Shown: positions 26,148 to 34,361, counted from the stretch's first letter. The stretch is DNA of 64,000 nt from Nitrospirota bacterium (GCA_021810805.1 JAJZHW010000001.1:62001-126000); one strand, 5' to 3'. The notes: generated by a model not told the origin, from the letters alone. Made by a program: numbers and translations.

Positions 26148-27086
26148 CTATCGGGTCTTGTGGGCGAGAACGACGGGAATTGCCGACATTCCGATTCGCA
26201 GACGATGGTCCGGGTCGGATCCGGGGTCGATCAGGATCTTGACCGGAACGCGCTGGACCACCTTTGTAAAGTTGCCGGTGGCATTTTCGGGGGGGAGAAG
26301 CGAGAGGACGGCTCCCGTGGATTGGGCAATGCTGTCGACATGTCCATGAAAGGTCTCTCCGGGAAGGGCGTCGACCTTGATGTTGACGGGGTCCCCTTGC
26401 CGAATGCCTCGAAGATCGGTTTCCTTGTAGTTGGCGACAACCCACATACTGAAGGGAACGACATACCCGACAATCTGGCCGGGGGTCAGAAAAGTTCCCA
26501 TTTCGATCGTTTTCCCCGTGACTCGGCCATCGACAGGGGCGAGGACCTTGGTATAGCGGATGTTGAGGGTGTCGATGGCGATTACTGCTTCATCGCGATG
26601 GATCGTCTCCTTCAGGACCTTCATGGCTTCCGTATCGGCCTTGGTTTGAGCCTGGGCCATGCGGTAAGCCGACATGTCCCTGTCGAGCCGGGAGGCCGTT
26701 GCAAATGACTTTTTTGAAAGATTGAGTGTGCGGCGGCTCTCTCTCTTTGCGAGGTCTTCATTCGCCTGGTCCCTCTCGATTGTGGCGGAGAGGACTTTCA
26801 GTTGGGCCATGTCTCGGGCAAGGGAGGCCTTGTCTTTTTCATAGGTTGACTGGAAAAGTCGGGAATCGATTTCCATGAGAACATCGCCACGATGAACAAT
26901 CTGGTTGTCCTTCATGAGAACACTGACAACCGGTCCGGCAATTCGTGGGGTAATAGGGTCGAGATGTCCTGTGATCTGGGCGTCATCGGTGCTGACATGA
27001 GTCCGGATGTATTGCGCATAGATGAGAGAGGCTGCCCCTACGGCGATCAGGGTTGCCGATATGGCGATGGCTGCGGTTTTTTTCAT
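26148..27086 (-). CDS. EmrA/HlyD-type membrane fusion protein
   Basis: Periplasmic adaptor of 312 residues with an N-terminal anchor (about 3-24), a lipoyl-like half (V-S-T-D-D-A-Q-I-T-G-H), a coiled-coil hairpin (about 85-170) and a second lipoyl half (A-P-V-D-G-R-V-T-G-K-T-I-E-M-G), then barrel strands with G-D-P-V-N-I-K-V-D-A. Upstream of it is an AT-rich palindromic region suited to a regulator. First gene of the emrAB-like pair; gap to emrB is 3 bp. Confidence 0.92.
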   Translation of the reverse strand: MKKTAAIAISATLIAVGAASLIYAQYIRTHVSTDDAQITGHLDPITPRIAGPVVSVLMKDNQIVHRGDVLMEIDSRLFQSTYEKDKASLARDMAQLKVLSATIERDQANEDLAKRESRRTLNLSKKSFATASRLDRDMSAYRMAQAQTKADTEAMKVLKETIHRDEAVIAIDTLNIRYTKVLAPVDGRVTGKTIEMGTFLTPGQIVGYVVPFSMWVVANYKETDLRGIRQGDPVNIKVDALPGETFHGHVDSIAQSTGAVLSLLPPENATGNFTKVVQRVPVKILIDPGSDPDHRLRIGMSAIPVVLAHKTR

Positions 27087-27132
27087 AAGGAGGGGATATC
27101 CTCAGTATCTGGTGTCTGTGGGTGATTTTGCG

Positions 27133-27154
27133 ATTAATTAATTAATAAATTAAT
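27133..27154. promoter_or_regulatory. AT-rich palindromic operator candidate upstream of the pump
   Basis: ATTAATTAATTAAT at 27133-27146 is a perfect 14-bp palindrome, directly followed by an overlapping imperfect one (27141-27154). It lies 46 bp upstream of the emrA-like start. Palindromes like this are typical targets of MarR or TetR repressors of efflux genes. No regulator gene is adjacent. Confidence 0.35.
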
Positions 27155-27281
27155 GGACAAAATGGCCGGGGTCAAGAGCCACCGGTGGGATCATGCCCTT
27201 GGTTTCGCCAAGAAAAGAGAGAAACGGGATCTGGCGAGTTTTGTCGTCACACTGTATTCTTGCAGAATTCAAGGAATTTTT

Positions 27282-27312
27282 GGCTATTTGCAAAATCTGG
27301 CGGGAACCAACC
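27282..27312. repeat. Left terminal inverted repeat of the TA element
   Basis: Thirty-one bases beginning GGCTATTTGC. Matches the reverse complement of 27914-27944 at 28 positions; mismatches are at 27301, 27302 and 27307. Confidence 0.85.
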
Positions 27313-27323
27313 GGGTAATCCCA

Positions 27324-27602
27324 TCACCTTTTCAGTGCTCGATAGAGGTTTTCGTGGGTGCCCACTAGAAGCAGAACTCGCGTTGAAGGGGCAAACTCGT
27401 AAGCCAGAAGATAGAGTTGGTTCACGCAATCAAACTTGTATATGAATACGCCAGAGAGGTCACCCTTCTTTTCCTCTCCGAGATTGGGATTCTGAATGAT
27501 TAATGCAACTGCCTTATCAACAGCATCCTTTTGGTTTGAGCGAAGTTTCTTATATGCACGGGCAAAAACATTCGTTTGAAGAACTTTCACTTCTTTAGTC
27601 AC
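27324..27602 (-). CDS. RelE/ParE-family toxin
   Basis: A 92-residue toxin-like protein: F-A-R-A-Y-K-K-L near the N terminus, a helical pair (about 18-40), then strands with G-V-F-I-Y-K-F, Q-L-Y-L-L-A-Y-E and V-L-L-L-V-G-T-H-E-N-L-Y-R-A-L-K-R at the end. The ending G-x-H-E-N-x-Y-R matches the ParE-like RelE subgroup of type II toxins. It lies downstream of and overlaps the antitoxin by 8 bp, the usual order. The whole pair is inside a small inverted-repeat element. Confidence 0.85.
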   Translation of the reverse strand: MTKEVKVLQTNVFARAYKKLRSNQKDAVDKAVALIIQNPNLGEEKKGDLSGVFIYKFDCVNQLYLLAYEFAPSTRVLLLVGTHENLYRALKR

Positions 27603-27822
27603 GGAATTGGCCCGGCTTGAAAGAGGAAAGGCTGCTGCGATCTTCTTTCTTCGCCACCAACAGTTCGCTTACGAACTCAATTGGAAGATCTGGATTATCC
27701 AATGCGGCCTTCCCAACTTTGGCCCAAAACTCAAGTTGTCCGGCAATTGTGCGACATTCTCCCTGCGATGCGGCCTTCGCTTGCTGATACAGATCATCTT
27801 CAATTCTTACAGGCATACTCAT
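27595..27822 (-). CDS. ParD-like antitoxin
   Basis: A 75-residue antitoxin starting at ATG 27822 behind AAAGGAG. The M-P-V-R-I-E-D-D-L-Y-Q-Q-A-K ribbon-helix-helix start, the E-C-R-T-I-A-G-Q-L-E-F-W-A-K-V-G-K helix and the acidic middle fit the ParD-like family (PF11903). The C-terminal part (about 50-75) should wrap the toxin. A longer reading from 27864 is not supported by a ribosome site. Likely autoregulates the pair. Confidence 0.85.
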   Translation of the reverse strand: MSMPVRIEDDLYQQAKAASQGECRTIAGQLEFWAKVGKAALDNPDLPIEFVSELLVAKKEDRSSLSSFKPGQFRD

Positions 27823-27913
27823 TTTTTCTCCTTTGCTACATTTGTAGTAAGCAGGGTATTGCATAATTATGTTCGCGTCAATAGCCCTAACCGCTCTGTT
27901 CTGTGCAATTTAG

Positions 27914-27944
27914 GGTTGATTCCAACCAGATTTTGCAAATAGCC
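27914..27944. repeat. Right terminal inverted repeat of the TA element
   Basis: The reverse complement begins GGCTATTTGC. Pairs with the left repeat at 28 of 31 positions and is followed directly by the second GAATTTTT copy. Confidence 0.85.
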
Positions 27945-27982
27945 GAATTTTTGGACTTCGCCGGGGACAAGGAGAGATCAGA

Positions 27983-29230
27983 GTGAAAAAATGGCCGGTT
28001 CCGATCGAGGTGTCATTTCGGACATTCGTCGCGATCACCTTTGCTGGTTCGATATTTTTTCATGTCATTGGCTTGGGGATACACTCCTATCTCAATGGGC
28101 AGAAAAGAACGCTGATCGGGAAGATTGAATCCTTGGCGGAGGCCGAGAGCCAGGTGTCGGAAATTGACGCGAGCCTGTCGGCCTTTCATGAAGAGCTTCT
28201 GCAGAGCATAACCTTGGGGGAATCTCAGGGAGAAGGGGCGAGAAGGCTTCTGATTCAGGCTCGCCTGATCAGGATTCTTATTCAGAATCTCGATCATCTC
28301 GATGCCCGGAATCATGGCATTCTCCCCTCGGGCTGGGTCGCCATCGAAAAAAGTGAAAGCTCCTGCCTAAAGAATCCGGCGGTTCAGGGAAGAATGTGTG
28401 TGCAGAGGCTACTCTCTCAGGTGGGAGATTTTCAGCACCGCGTCACCCTTTCCCGACGGGATGAGGTCCGGCGACTCTCTCTTGTGGAGCGTCGTCAGAT
28501 GCACCTCGAACATCTCGATACCTGGCTCTATTGGGGGACGACCGTTCTCGGACTTCTTTTTATGGCCATGGGCTGGAGGAATGTGGTCCTCCAGGTGGGA
28601 GAGCCGATCAAGGATGTCGCCGGATATCTCCAAACCTTTGAGGAGAATAAACCCAAGAAGTCTCCCCCCCTCATTCCGCCGCTCTTTTCCATCAGCGAGC
28701 TCGCAATTTTGCTGAAAAACATGTCCAGAATCTATCGGGATCCCCTGACGGGGGCCTTGGTGCGACGCGCTATCATCAAGATCCTGGCCAGGGAAATAGT
28801 GCGTTCGAAAGAGGAGGGGTTTGCATTGGCCGTGGGGGTTTTTGACATCGATGGCTTGCAGAGATTCAACCATGAGTATGGACATCTTGCTGGAGATGAG
28901 ATCCTTCGTCAGGTGGCCTCCCGGATTCAGGAGTCTCTCGGGGAGGGAGAGTTTTTCGGACGATTCGGCGGAGAAGAGTTTCTCGTCGTTTCTCCTCGGA
29001 TCAAAGAAGACCGTGCGTCTGACCATTTCGAGCAACTCCGACGCATAGTCGCCCAACCCGTCCGTCTGGATTCAGTGGAAGATGTCCCCGTGGCCGTGTC
29101 GGTCGGCATCGCCATTTTAGTGGCTGGGCAGAGCGAGGATGACCTTCTCAGGCTCGCCGAGAGTTCACTGCTTCGTGCGAAAGAGGCGGGGGGAGAGGGC
29201 CACTTCTTGGCAACTCGGCTTGGCCAATGA
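27983..29230 (+). CDS. Membrane-bound diguanylate cyclase (GGDEF)
   Basis: A 415-residue protein predicted to make cyclic di-GMP. Transmembrane helices lie at about 12-35 and 178-198, enclosing a periplasmic sensor-like helical region. A C-terminal GGDEF domain (about 250-405) has D-P-L-T-G-A at its start, V-F-D-I-D-G-L-Q-R-F-N and the active G-G-E-E-F. No R-x-x-D inhibitory site is seen five residues before that motif. GTG start at 27983 behind AAGGAG. The TA element sits 31 bp upstream and separates the gene from its old upstream region. Confidence 0.9.
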   Translation: MKKWPVPIEVSFRTFVAITFAGSIFFHVIGLGIHSYLNGQKRTLIGKIESLAEAESQVSEIDASLSAFHEELLQSITLGESQGEGARRLLIQARLIRILIQNLDHLDARNHGILPSGWVAIEKSESSCLKNPAVQGRMCVQRLLSQVGDFQHRVTLSRRDEVRRLSLVERRQMHLEHLDTWLYWGTTVLGLLFMAMGWRNVVLQVGEPIKDVAGYLQTFEENKPKKSPPLIPPLFSISELAILLKNMSRIYRDPLTGALVRRAIIKILAREIVRSKEEGFALAVGVFDIDGLQRFNHEYGHLAGDEILRQVASRIQESLGEGEFFGRFGGEEFLVVSPRIKEDRASDHFEQLRRIVAQPVRLDSVEDVPVAVSVGIAILVAGQSEDDLLRLAESSLLRAKEAGGEGHFLATRLGQ

Positions 29231-29426
29231 GACGATCGTTTCCAAAATGATAAGGGGTGGGAGCCTGACCTGAAGTTCTTGGCTTCAGAAAATCGCAAGA
29301 CGGCCTTTCGGAAATGGCCCGTCTCAAGCGCTAAGAGCCTTCGGTCGAGGCTGTGCCCCTTCTTCCGTCTGTTTTTTGGGGGATGAACGCTTTTGGGCTC
29401 GGTTCTCCTGCTTTTTCCAAGATGTG

Positions 29427-29455
29427 TTGACTGTTTTTGTTATTTTTAATATATT
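29427..29455 (+). promoter_or_regulatory. Predicted promoter of arsM
   Basis: TTGACT at 29427-29432, a 17-bp spacer and TATATT at 29450-29455, in an AT-rich patch 56 bp before the arsM start. A TTTGAATAGTTGAAG segment right behind the -10 could be an ArsR-type operator, but no regulator gene is adjacent. Confidence 0.6.
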
Positions 29456-29510
29456 TGAATAGTTGAAGTGTTTCTGGAGGCAAGGACAAAAATGCTGAGG
29501 AGGATGAAAA

Positions 29511-30317
29511 ATGGGGAATGATAAGGGCCTCAAGGGAGATATCCGAGAGGTTGTGAGAGAGCGATATGGAAAAATTGCACAGGAGGGAGGGAACGGGAGC
29601 TGCTGCTCTTCCCAGAGCGCCTGTTGCCTATCGGAGGAGAGTGAAGGTTTGAGCTCTCTTAAGCTTGGGTATTCGGCCGAGGAGCTCGACTCTCTTCCGG
29701 AAGGGGCAGATCTTGGGCTGGGGTGCGGCGCTCCATTGCGTGAGGCTCGCGTGGAGAAGGGGATGACTGTTCTTGACCTGGGATCCGGGGCCGGAATCGA
29801 TGTCTTTATGGCCTCCCGCCTTGTCGGCGAGAAGGGACGTGTGATCGGTGTCGACATGACCCCTGAAATGGTAAGTCGGGCCCGAAGTGGTGCGCGAAAT
29901 GCCAGAATTGCCAATGTGGAGTTTCGTCTTGGGGAGATCGAAAATCTCCCGGTGGAAAACTCTGCGGTCGATGTGGTCATTTCCAATTGCGTCGTGAATC
30001 TCTCGCCCGACAAGCCGCGCGTATTTTCTGAGGTTTTTCGCGTTCTCCGGCCGGGGGGGAGAATGGTCATTTCTGACGTTGTTGCCCGATTTGAACTTCC
30101 GGAAGAGGTCAGACAAAACCCCGATCTCTATTCGGGGTGCATGGCGGGCGCACAGGTCCCGGCTGTTATCGAAGCCTTCCTGAGGGCGGCAGGATTTGAG
30201 GATGTGGCAATTGAGTTGAGAGAGGAGAGTCGAAACTTTATTACCAGTTGGGCTCCAGGGACGGATATGGCCGACTGTGTCGTCTCGGCAGTCATTTCTG
30301 GCAAAAAGCCCCATTGA
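29511..30317 (+). CDS. arsM: Arsenite S-adenosylmethionine methyltransferase ArsM
   Basis: Cytoplasmic methyltransferase of 268 residues that methylates As(III) to less toxic or volatile species. The SAM site is V-L-D-L-G-S-G-A-G-I-D-V with a G-V-D-M-T-P-E-M strand. The three arsenic-binding cysteines of the family are present: C72 (L-G-C-G-A-P), C160 (S-N-C-V-V-N-L) and C210 (S-G-C-M-A-G-A). An extra cysteine-rich N terminus (S-C-C-S-S-Q-S-A-C-C) is typical of some ArsM proteins. Arsenic defence fits an acid mine-drainage style habitat. Confidence 0.93.
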   Translation: MGNDKGLKGDIREVVRERYGKIAQEGGNGSCCSSQSACCLSEESEGLSSLKLGYSAEELDSLPEGADLGLGCGAPLREARVEKGMTVLDLGSGAGIDVFMASRLVGEKGRVIGVDMTPEMVSRARSGARNARIANVEFRLGEIENLPVENSAVDVVISNCVVNLSPDKPRVFSEVFRVLRPGGRMVISDVVARFELPEEVRQNPDLYSGCMAGAQVPAVIEAFLRAAGFEDVAIELREESRNFITSWAPGTDMADCVVSAVISGKKPH

Positions 30318-30335
30318 GAAAAGGTGTTTGGAACA

Positions 30336-30809
30336 TTATTCCTGTTGGTCGGATTCTTCTGCCCGCAAAATATATCGACAGATCTTTTCTAGGTAACGAA
30401 CGTCGTCAAGCAATTTTTTGGCGTCTTCGGGGGTCGATGGAGGAGCGCTCCCACTTGTAAATGGCTCACCAAATGTCATGAAGTCTCCTCCCCCAAAAGG
30501 CGAGGACGCCTGATCGGTTGGGGTTTCATCGAGAAGGCCTTCAAGACGTCGCCAGTCGGTGTTTTCCGGAAAGGGGATTCTCTCCCGCAAGGAAAGGATC
30601 ATGGGTCCCGGAGGCTGAAATCTGTTTCTTTCTATGCCTGAGAAGAAGAGGAGTGCCTGGGAGATAAAATCGATCGCCTCTTTCCCTTCCCGTATGGCAT
30701 CGCTCCAGTCTTTCTGAGAGAAAAAGATTTCTGCGGAGCGAATTCGTGTGCCCGCATTCCAAAAATTTCTCGTCGCAAGGCTGATTCGTCGCTTTTCCTG
30801 GCGGCTCAT
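30336..30809 (-). CDS. HEPN-like helical protein
   Basis: A 157-residue, mostly helical protein whose start W-S-D-A-I-R-E-G-K-E-A-I-D-F-I-S-Q-A-L-L-F-F resembles the HEPN core helices. The R-x4-6-H motif of catalytic HEPN RNases is not visible, so an RNase role is not supported. A Pro/Ser/Gly-rich segment (about 95-130) precedes a final helix. It is translated after the methyltransferase (TGATG overlap), so the two probably work or are regulated together. Function unknown. Confidence 0.5.
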   Translation of the reverse strand: MSRQEKRRISLATRNFWNAGTRIRSAEIFFSQKDWSDAIREGKEAIDFISQALLFFSGIERNRFQPPGPMILSLRERIPFPENTDWRRLEGLLDETPTDQASSPFGGGDFMTFGEPFTSGSAPPSTPEDAKKLLDDVRYLEKICRYILRAEESDQQE

Positions 30810-31849
30810 CAGGGAAATGTCCCCACGACCACTGCCTCAGCGCCCTCTCCAAAAAGGTGGACCTCAGAGGCCATTCCCACCGCATGGAAGGCGTCTGCAA
30901 TTTCTTCGGGGCGAAGAAGGTGGTTCCCCTGGACATGTTCCCCCAAATTTTGAACGGCCAGTGGGCGTCGGCGAACCTCTCTCAATTCCTGAATGCTTTT
31001 CGGCCAGGCGGGCTCCCAAATGACCACCGCACCGTTGGGCTTTAGGTGGTTTTTAAGAATGTTGAAGACGACTTCTTTTTCATCCCAGACATGGTGGAGC
31101 GCCCGGTTCATGGCGATTATATCTGCTGGTCCTGCATGGGAAAAAGATTTAATGTCCCCGACCTGAAAGCTTAGTCGGTTTGTGAGCCCTTCTTTTTGTG
31201 CAAGATTCTTTGCCCGCCGGACATTTTCGTCAAATCCGTCCCATCCAATCCCTTGAATTTTCTGGCATCTGCGTGCAAGAGAGCGAAGGTACCATCCATT
31301 TCCGCAGCCAAGGTCGACCACCGTACCTCCCCGTCGATCAACCTCTGAAAAAATGTTGATGGCAGGACAGATCTCCTTTTCAAAGATTCCTGAAAAGCTG
31401 GCTTCAAGCATTGCGCCAAACCAGGGGAGAATATTCTTTCGTTCGGCCAGGACCTTTTCTCCGGGACGCTCACCGGTCAGCATCAGCTCGGCCGCCCTGT
31501 CGGCCATATGTGTGGACAGAAATGATCCGATCGGGATGTTGAATTGGGTTTCCGGATGGGTAGGGCGCATCAGGTCACCCAAGAGGGTCAGCTTAAAGCG
31601 ATTGTCTGTGATGTCCAGGTAGCCAAAGGCAAAGGCTGCTTCTGCCCAGCGGCGGACATAGAGCGAATCCATCCCAGATTCGCTTGACAGTGCTTCAACA
31701 GTCCCTTCAGCAAGAAGATGGAGAGCCTCAAAGAGGTTGCTCACAATTCCTATAAAGGCAACATTGAGGCTCATTGCGCCTTGGGATTGCATGCGAAGTT
31801 GACGGGCGATATCTTTCGTTGAGTTTTCAATGGAGGGGGATTCAGTCAT
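30809..31849 (-). CDS. SAM-dependent methyltransferase with winged-helix N domain
   Basis: A 346-residue enzyme. An N-terminal helical region (about 1-110) looks like the dimerisation/winged-helix part of O-methyltransferases, with E-A-L-H-L-L-A-E and S-L-Y-V-R-R-W-A-E. The C-terminal Rossmann domain has V-V-D-L-G-C-G-N-G-W-Y-L as SAM motif I, a G-W-D-G-F-D acidic strand end, V-G-D-I-K-S and A-L-H-H-V-W-D as later motifs. Substrate unknown. First gene of a two-gene unit, divergent from ccsA. Confidence 0.8.
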   Translation of the reverse strand: MTESPSIENSTKDIARQLRMQSQGAMSLNVAFIGIVSNLFEALHLLAEGTVEALSSESGMDSLYVRRWAEAAFAFGYLDITDNRFKLTLLGDLMRPTHPETQFNIPIGSFLSTHMADRAAELMLTGERPGEKVLAERKNILPWFGAMLEASFSGIFEKEICPAINIFSEVDRRGGTVVDLGCGNGWYLRSLARRCQKIQGIGWDGFDENVRRAKNLAQKEGLTNRLSFQVGDIKSFSHAGPADIIAMNRALHHVWDEKEVVFNILKNHLKPNGAVVIWEPAWPKSIQELREVRRRPLAVQNLGEHVQGNHLLRPEEIADAFHAVGMASEVHLFGEGAEAVVVGTFP

Positions 31850-31948
31850 GCCGTGTGGTCTCCTTCACGGGTTTTTGGAATTGAGGATTTAAGTTTAGCA
31901 TGTCGGGTGTTCGTCCGTCAGTTGCCGATCCCGACCACACAAAAAAGT

Positions 31949-31978
31949 TTGACTCTCGATGGAATGTTTGAGTATGAT
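31949..31978 (+). promoter_or_regulatory. Predicted promoter of ccsA
   Basis: TTGACT at 31949-31954, 18-bp spacer and TATGAT at 31973-31978, 84 bp before the ccsA ATG. It lies in the 213-bp gap between the divergent methyltransferase and ccsA. Confidence 0.6.
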
Positions 31979-32062
31979 ACTGCGAAATTTGTGTGACAGT
32001 ATCCGGAATCACCTTCGCCCGGAAAATCTCCCTAAAAGACCCCCAAAAGGAGTCAGACGAGA

Positions 32063-33313
32063 ATGAAGCTTTACGAGCACGAGGCCCTAGGAGCAATCTT
32101 CAAAAAATACAAGATTCCGGTCCCCCGTTATATCTTTGCCACAGAAATGAATGAGGCTGTCTCTCAGTTTGTCGAGAAGGAACCCGGCGTTGTTGTGAAG
32201 TCGATGGTTCTTGTGGGCAAGAGGGGAAAAGCGGGTGCGGTGAAGGTTGTCTCTGACAAGGCGAAGGTGGCGGAGGTCGTCAAGGATCTCGCGACACGGG
32301 ATGTCTACGGAGAAAAGTCCATCGGCGCCCTCGTCGAGGAAAAACTGGACATCGAAAAAGAGTTTTATCTTTCAGTGACATATTCCACGAAGGATCGTGC
32401 GCCGGCCATTATCTTCAGTGAACATGGCGGTATGGATGTTGAAGAGATCGATCCCAAACTCATTCACACCCATGTCATTGCCGACGTTCGCTCTGTCTAT
32501 CCTTACCAGATCCGCCAATTTCTGACCAATATCGGATTCTCTGACAAGGATCTTCTTCGTCCGCTGTCTGAGGTGATTGTCAATGTTTATAATGCCTTTG
32601 TGGGTGCTGAGTGTCGCCTTCTTGAAATCAATCCGCTGGTCGTTGCCCGATCGGGCGACAAGCGAAAGATTGTTGCGGCCGACGCTGTGGTCATTCTCGA
32701 TGATGACGCGTCTGTGAACCCCGCCATTGCGTATGGGGCGAGAAGCGCTCAGGGCCGTCCTATGACTCAGCGGGAGCAGGATGCCATCCTGATCGATCAG
32801 GGTGACCACCGCGGAAAGGCGGGGTCCTATGTCGAGCTTGAGGGTGATATTGCCATGATGACCTTTGGTGGTGGCGGTTCGACGGTGACGGCCGAGACGG
32901 CGATCGAAGCGGGTCTAAGAATTGCCAACCTGACCGATATCGGAGGCAACCCTCCTGCGGAAAAGATGTACCGTATTTCCCGCATCATTCTCTCCAAGCC
33001 TGGACTCAAAGGAGTTCTTGTTTGCGGGGGAACTGCGAGCAACACAAGAATTGATGTGACTCTCGGAGAGGGACTCGCCAAAGCCCTTGACGACATGAAT
33101 GCCGAAGGAAAGCTAGACAAGAATCTGGTTTGGGTTGTCCGCCGATCCGGTCCCGAGTATGTTAAAGGCTTAAAGATGTTGCACGAGTGTTTTGAGCGGA
33201 ATGGGATCCGGGGTGAGATCTATGATTCCCAACTCCCCATTACGGAAGCGCCGATCCGCTTGAAGGAACTTTTGATCAAGCATACAGGATATAAGCCTGA
33301 GCAGGTTGTATAG
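32063..33313 (+). CDS. ccsA: Citryl-CoA synthetase large subunit CcsA
   Basis: ATP-grasp protein of 416 residues, similar to the succinyl-CoA synthetase beta chain, which with CcsB activates citrate to citryl-CoA using ATP and CoA. Seen are the N-terminal K-L-Y-E-H-E-A ATP-grasp start, G-K-R-G-K-A-G-A-V-K-V, the C-R-L-L-E-I-N-P-L-V-V metal-binding strand, and a CoA-ligase half with F-G-G-G-G-S-T-V-T-A. I call it CcsA rather than a second SucC because a dedicated sucCD pair, a citrate-synthase-like lyase and aconitase are in the same cluster. SD AAAGGAG. Confidence 0.8.
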   Translation: MKLYEHEALGAIFKKYKIPVPRYIFATEMNEAVSQFVEKEPGVVVKSMVLVGKRGKAGAVKVVSDKAKVAEVVKDLATRDVYGEKSIGALVEEKLDIEKEFYLSVTYSTKDRAPAIIFSEHGGMDVEEIDPKLIHTHVIADVRSVYPYQIRQFLTNIGFSDKDLLRPLSEVIVNVYNAFVGAECRLLEINPLVVARSGDKRKIVAADAVVILDDDASVNPAIAYGARSAQGRPMTQREQDAILIDQGDHRGKAGSYVELEGDIAMMTFGGGGSTVTAETAIEAGLRIANLTDIGGNPPAEKMYRISRIILSKPGLKGVLVCGGTASNTRIDVTLGEGLAKALDDMNAEGKLDKNLVWVVRRSGPEYVKGLKMLHECFERNGIRGEIYDSQLPITEAPIRLKELLIKHTGYKPEQVV

Positions 33314-33340
33314 AACTGTCCCCAAACTGGAGGAACACAC

Positions 33341-34330
33341 TTGAAAGGTACCGTTTATCTGAACGACAAAACTGGTGTTGTGGTGATCGGCGCAACCGGA
33401 CGAGAGGCATCCCAGGTCATCAAGGAGTCTGAAGCGCTCTATCCGGGAATTGTCAAAGCCGGAATCACCCCGGGAAAAGGTGGAAGTACTGAGCTTCCCG
33501 TTCCTGTCTTTGATACTCTGGCCGAAGCGGTGAAGGATCCTAAGGTGGGAAAGCTTCTCAATACTGCCCTGATTTATGTTCCCCCCGTTTCAGTTCTTGA
33601 TGCAGTGATGGAGTGTCTCGACAACGGTATCAAGGTCCTGTATATTATCACCGAGCATGTTCCAATTCGTGACTCCGAGATCATTTTTCAGGAAAAAGAA
33701 CGCCGTGGCGCCATTATCGTTGGTGGCACAAGCCTCGGGTGTTTTGTTCCCTCGGTGGGTCGAATTGGAGCAATCGGAGGAAAAGATCCTTCTGTCGCAT
33801 TCAAGGATGGCGGGATTGTCGTCATTTCCAAGAGTGGAGGTCTCACCGTTACCACGGCAGAGATGTTCAAGCGCCGTGGGTGGGGGACCTATATGGCTTT
33901 GGCCATTGGCGGCGATATCATCTCGAATACGACCTACTCTGATGTGCTAAAGCAGATCAAGGGCGACCCGAAGGTGAAAGCGGTTGTCATGCTAGGAGAG
34001 CCGGGCGGGGCGTACGAGGAGCAGGTTGCTGATCTGATTACCTCCGGCGGATTTGATAAGCCTGTTGCTGCATTTATCTCAGGTCGTTTCCAGGAAAGAA
34101 TGCCCGAAGGCGTGGCCTTTGGACATGCTGGAGCCATTGTTGAGCGGGGGATGGGGAAGGCGACCGATAAGATTTCCCGTCTCGAAGCTGCCGGAAAGAA
34201 ACATCCGGTAAAGGTCGCCTTCTATTACCATGACTTGGTGAAGGCGATCGAGTCGCTCGGGGTTCCTCGGGATTTCGAGGACAGCACGGCCGAGCACGTT
34301 AAGCCTCTGTATTCAACAATCCAGAGGTAA
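33341..34330 (+). CDS. ccsB: Citryl-CoA synthetase small subunit CcsB
   Basis: SucD-like subunit of 329 residues. The CoA-binding N half has V-V-I-G-A-T-G-R-E-A-S-Q-V and G-K-G-G-S-T-E-L-P-V, and the phospho-histidine loop is F-G-H-A-G-A-I-V-E-R-G, the histidine being the relay residue for ATP-derived phosphate. TTG start at 33341 behind GGAGG. It follows ccsA by 27 bp. Divergent from the SucD in the same window, as expected for a protein adapted to citrate. Confidence 0.8.
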   Translation: MKGTVYLNDKTGVVVIGATGREASQVIKESEALYPGIVKAGITPGKGGSTELPVPVFDTLAEAVKDPKVGKLLNTALIYVPPVSVLDAVMECLDNGIKVLYIITEHVPIRDSEIIFQEKERRGAIIVGGTSLGCFVPSVGRIGAIGGKDPSVAFKDGGIVVISKSGGLTVTTAEMFKRRGWGTYMALAIGGDIISNTTYSDVLKQIKGDPKVKAVVMLGEPGGAYEEQVADLITSGGFDKPVAAFISGRFQERMPEGVAFGHAGAIVERGMGKATDKISRLEAAGKKHPVKVAFYYHDLVKAIESLGVPRDFEDSTAEHVKPLYSTIQR

Positions 34331-34361
34331 GTACGTCACAACTGAAGGGGGGTGAAGGCAA

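Larger units (their letters stand above)
27282..27944. mobile_element. MITE-like element carrying a toxin-antitoxin pair
   Basis: A 663-bp segment bounded by inverted repeats at 27282-27312 and 27914-27944, of which 28 of 31 positions match. The outer 19 bases (GGCTATTTGCAAAATCTGG) are identical. GAATTTTT occurs immediately outside on both sides (27274-27281 and 27945-27952), a perfect 8-bp target duplication. The inside holds only the toxin and antitoxin genes and no transposase. Ends starting GG and an 8-bp duplication fit the ISL3 family best, but that assignment is inference. Trans mobilisation by a full-length relative would be needed. Confidence 0.85.

Noticed and set aside
27153-27368. 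71-codon plus-strand frame crossing the left end of the TA element
   Set aside because: It runs into the inverted repeat and the antisense of the toxin. Kept only as a clue in the element finding.
29231-29330. Hairpin CTGAAG-CTTCAG after the diguanylate cyclase as terminator
   Set aside because: Only a 6-bp stem and no T-run.
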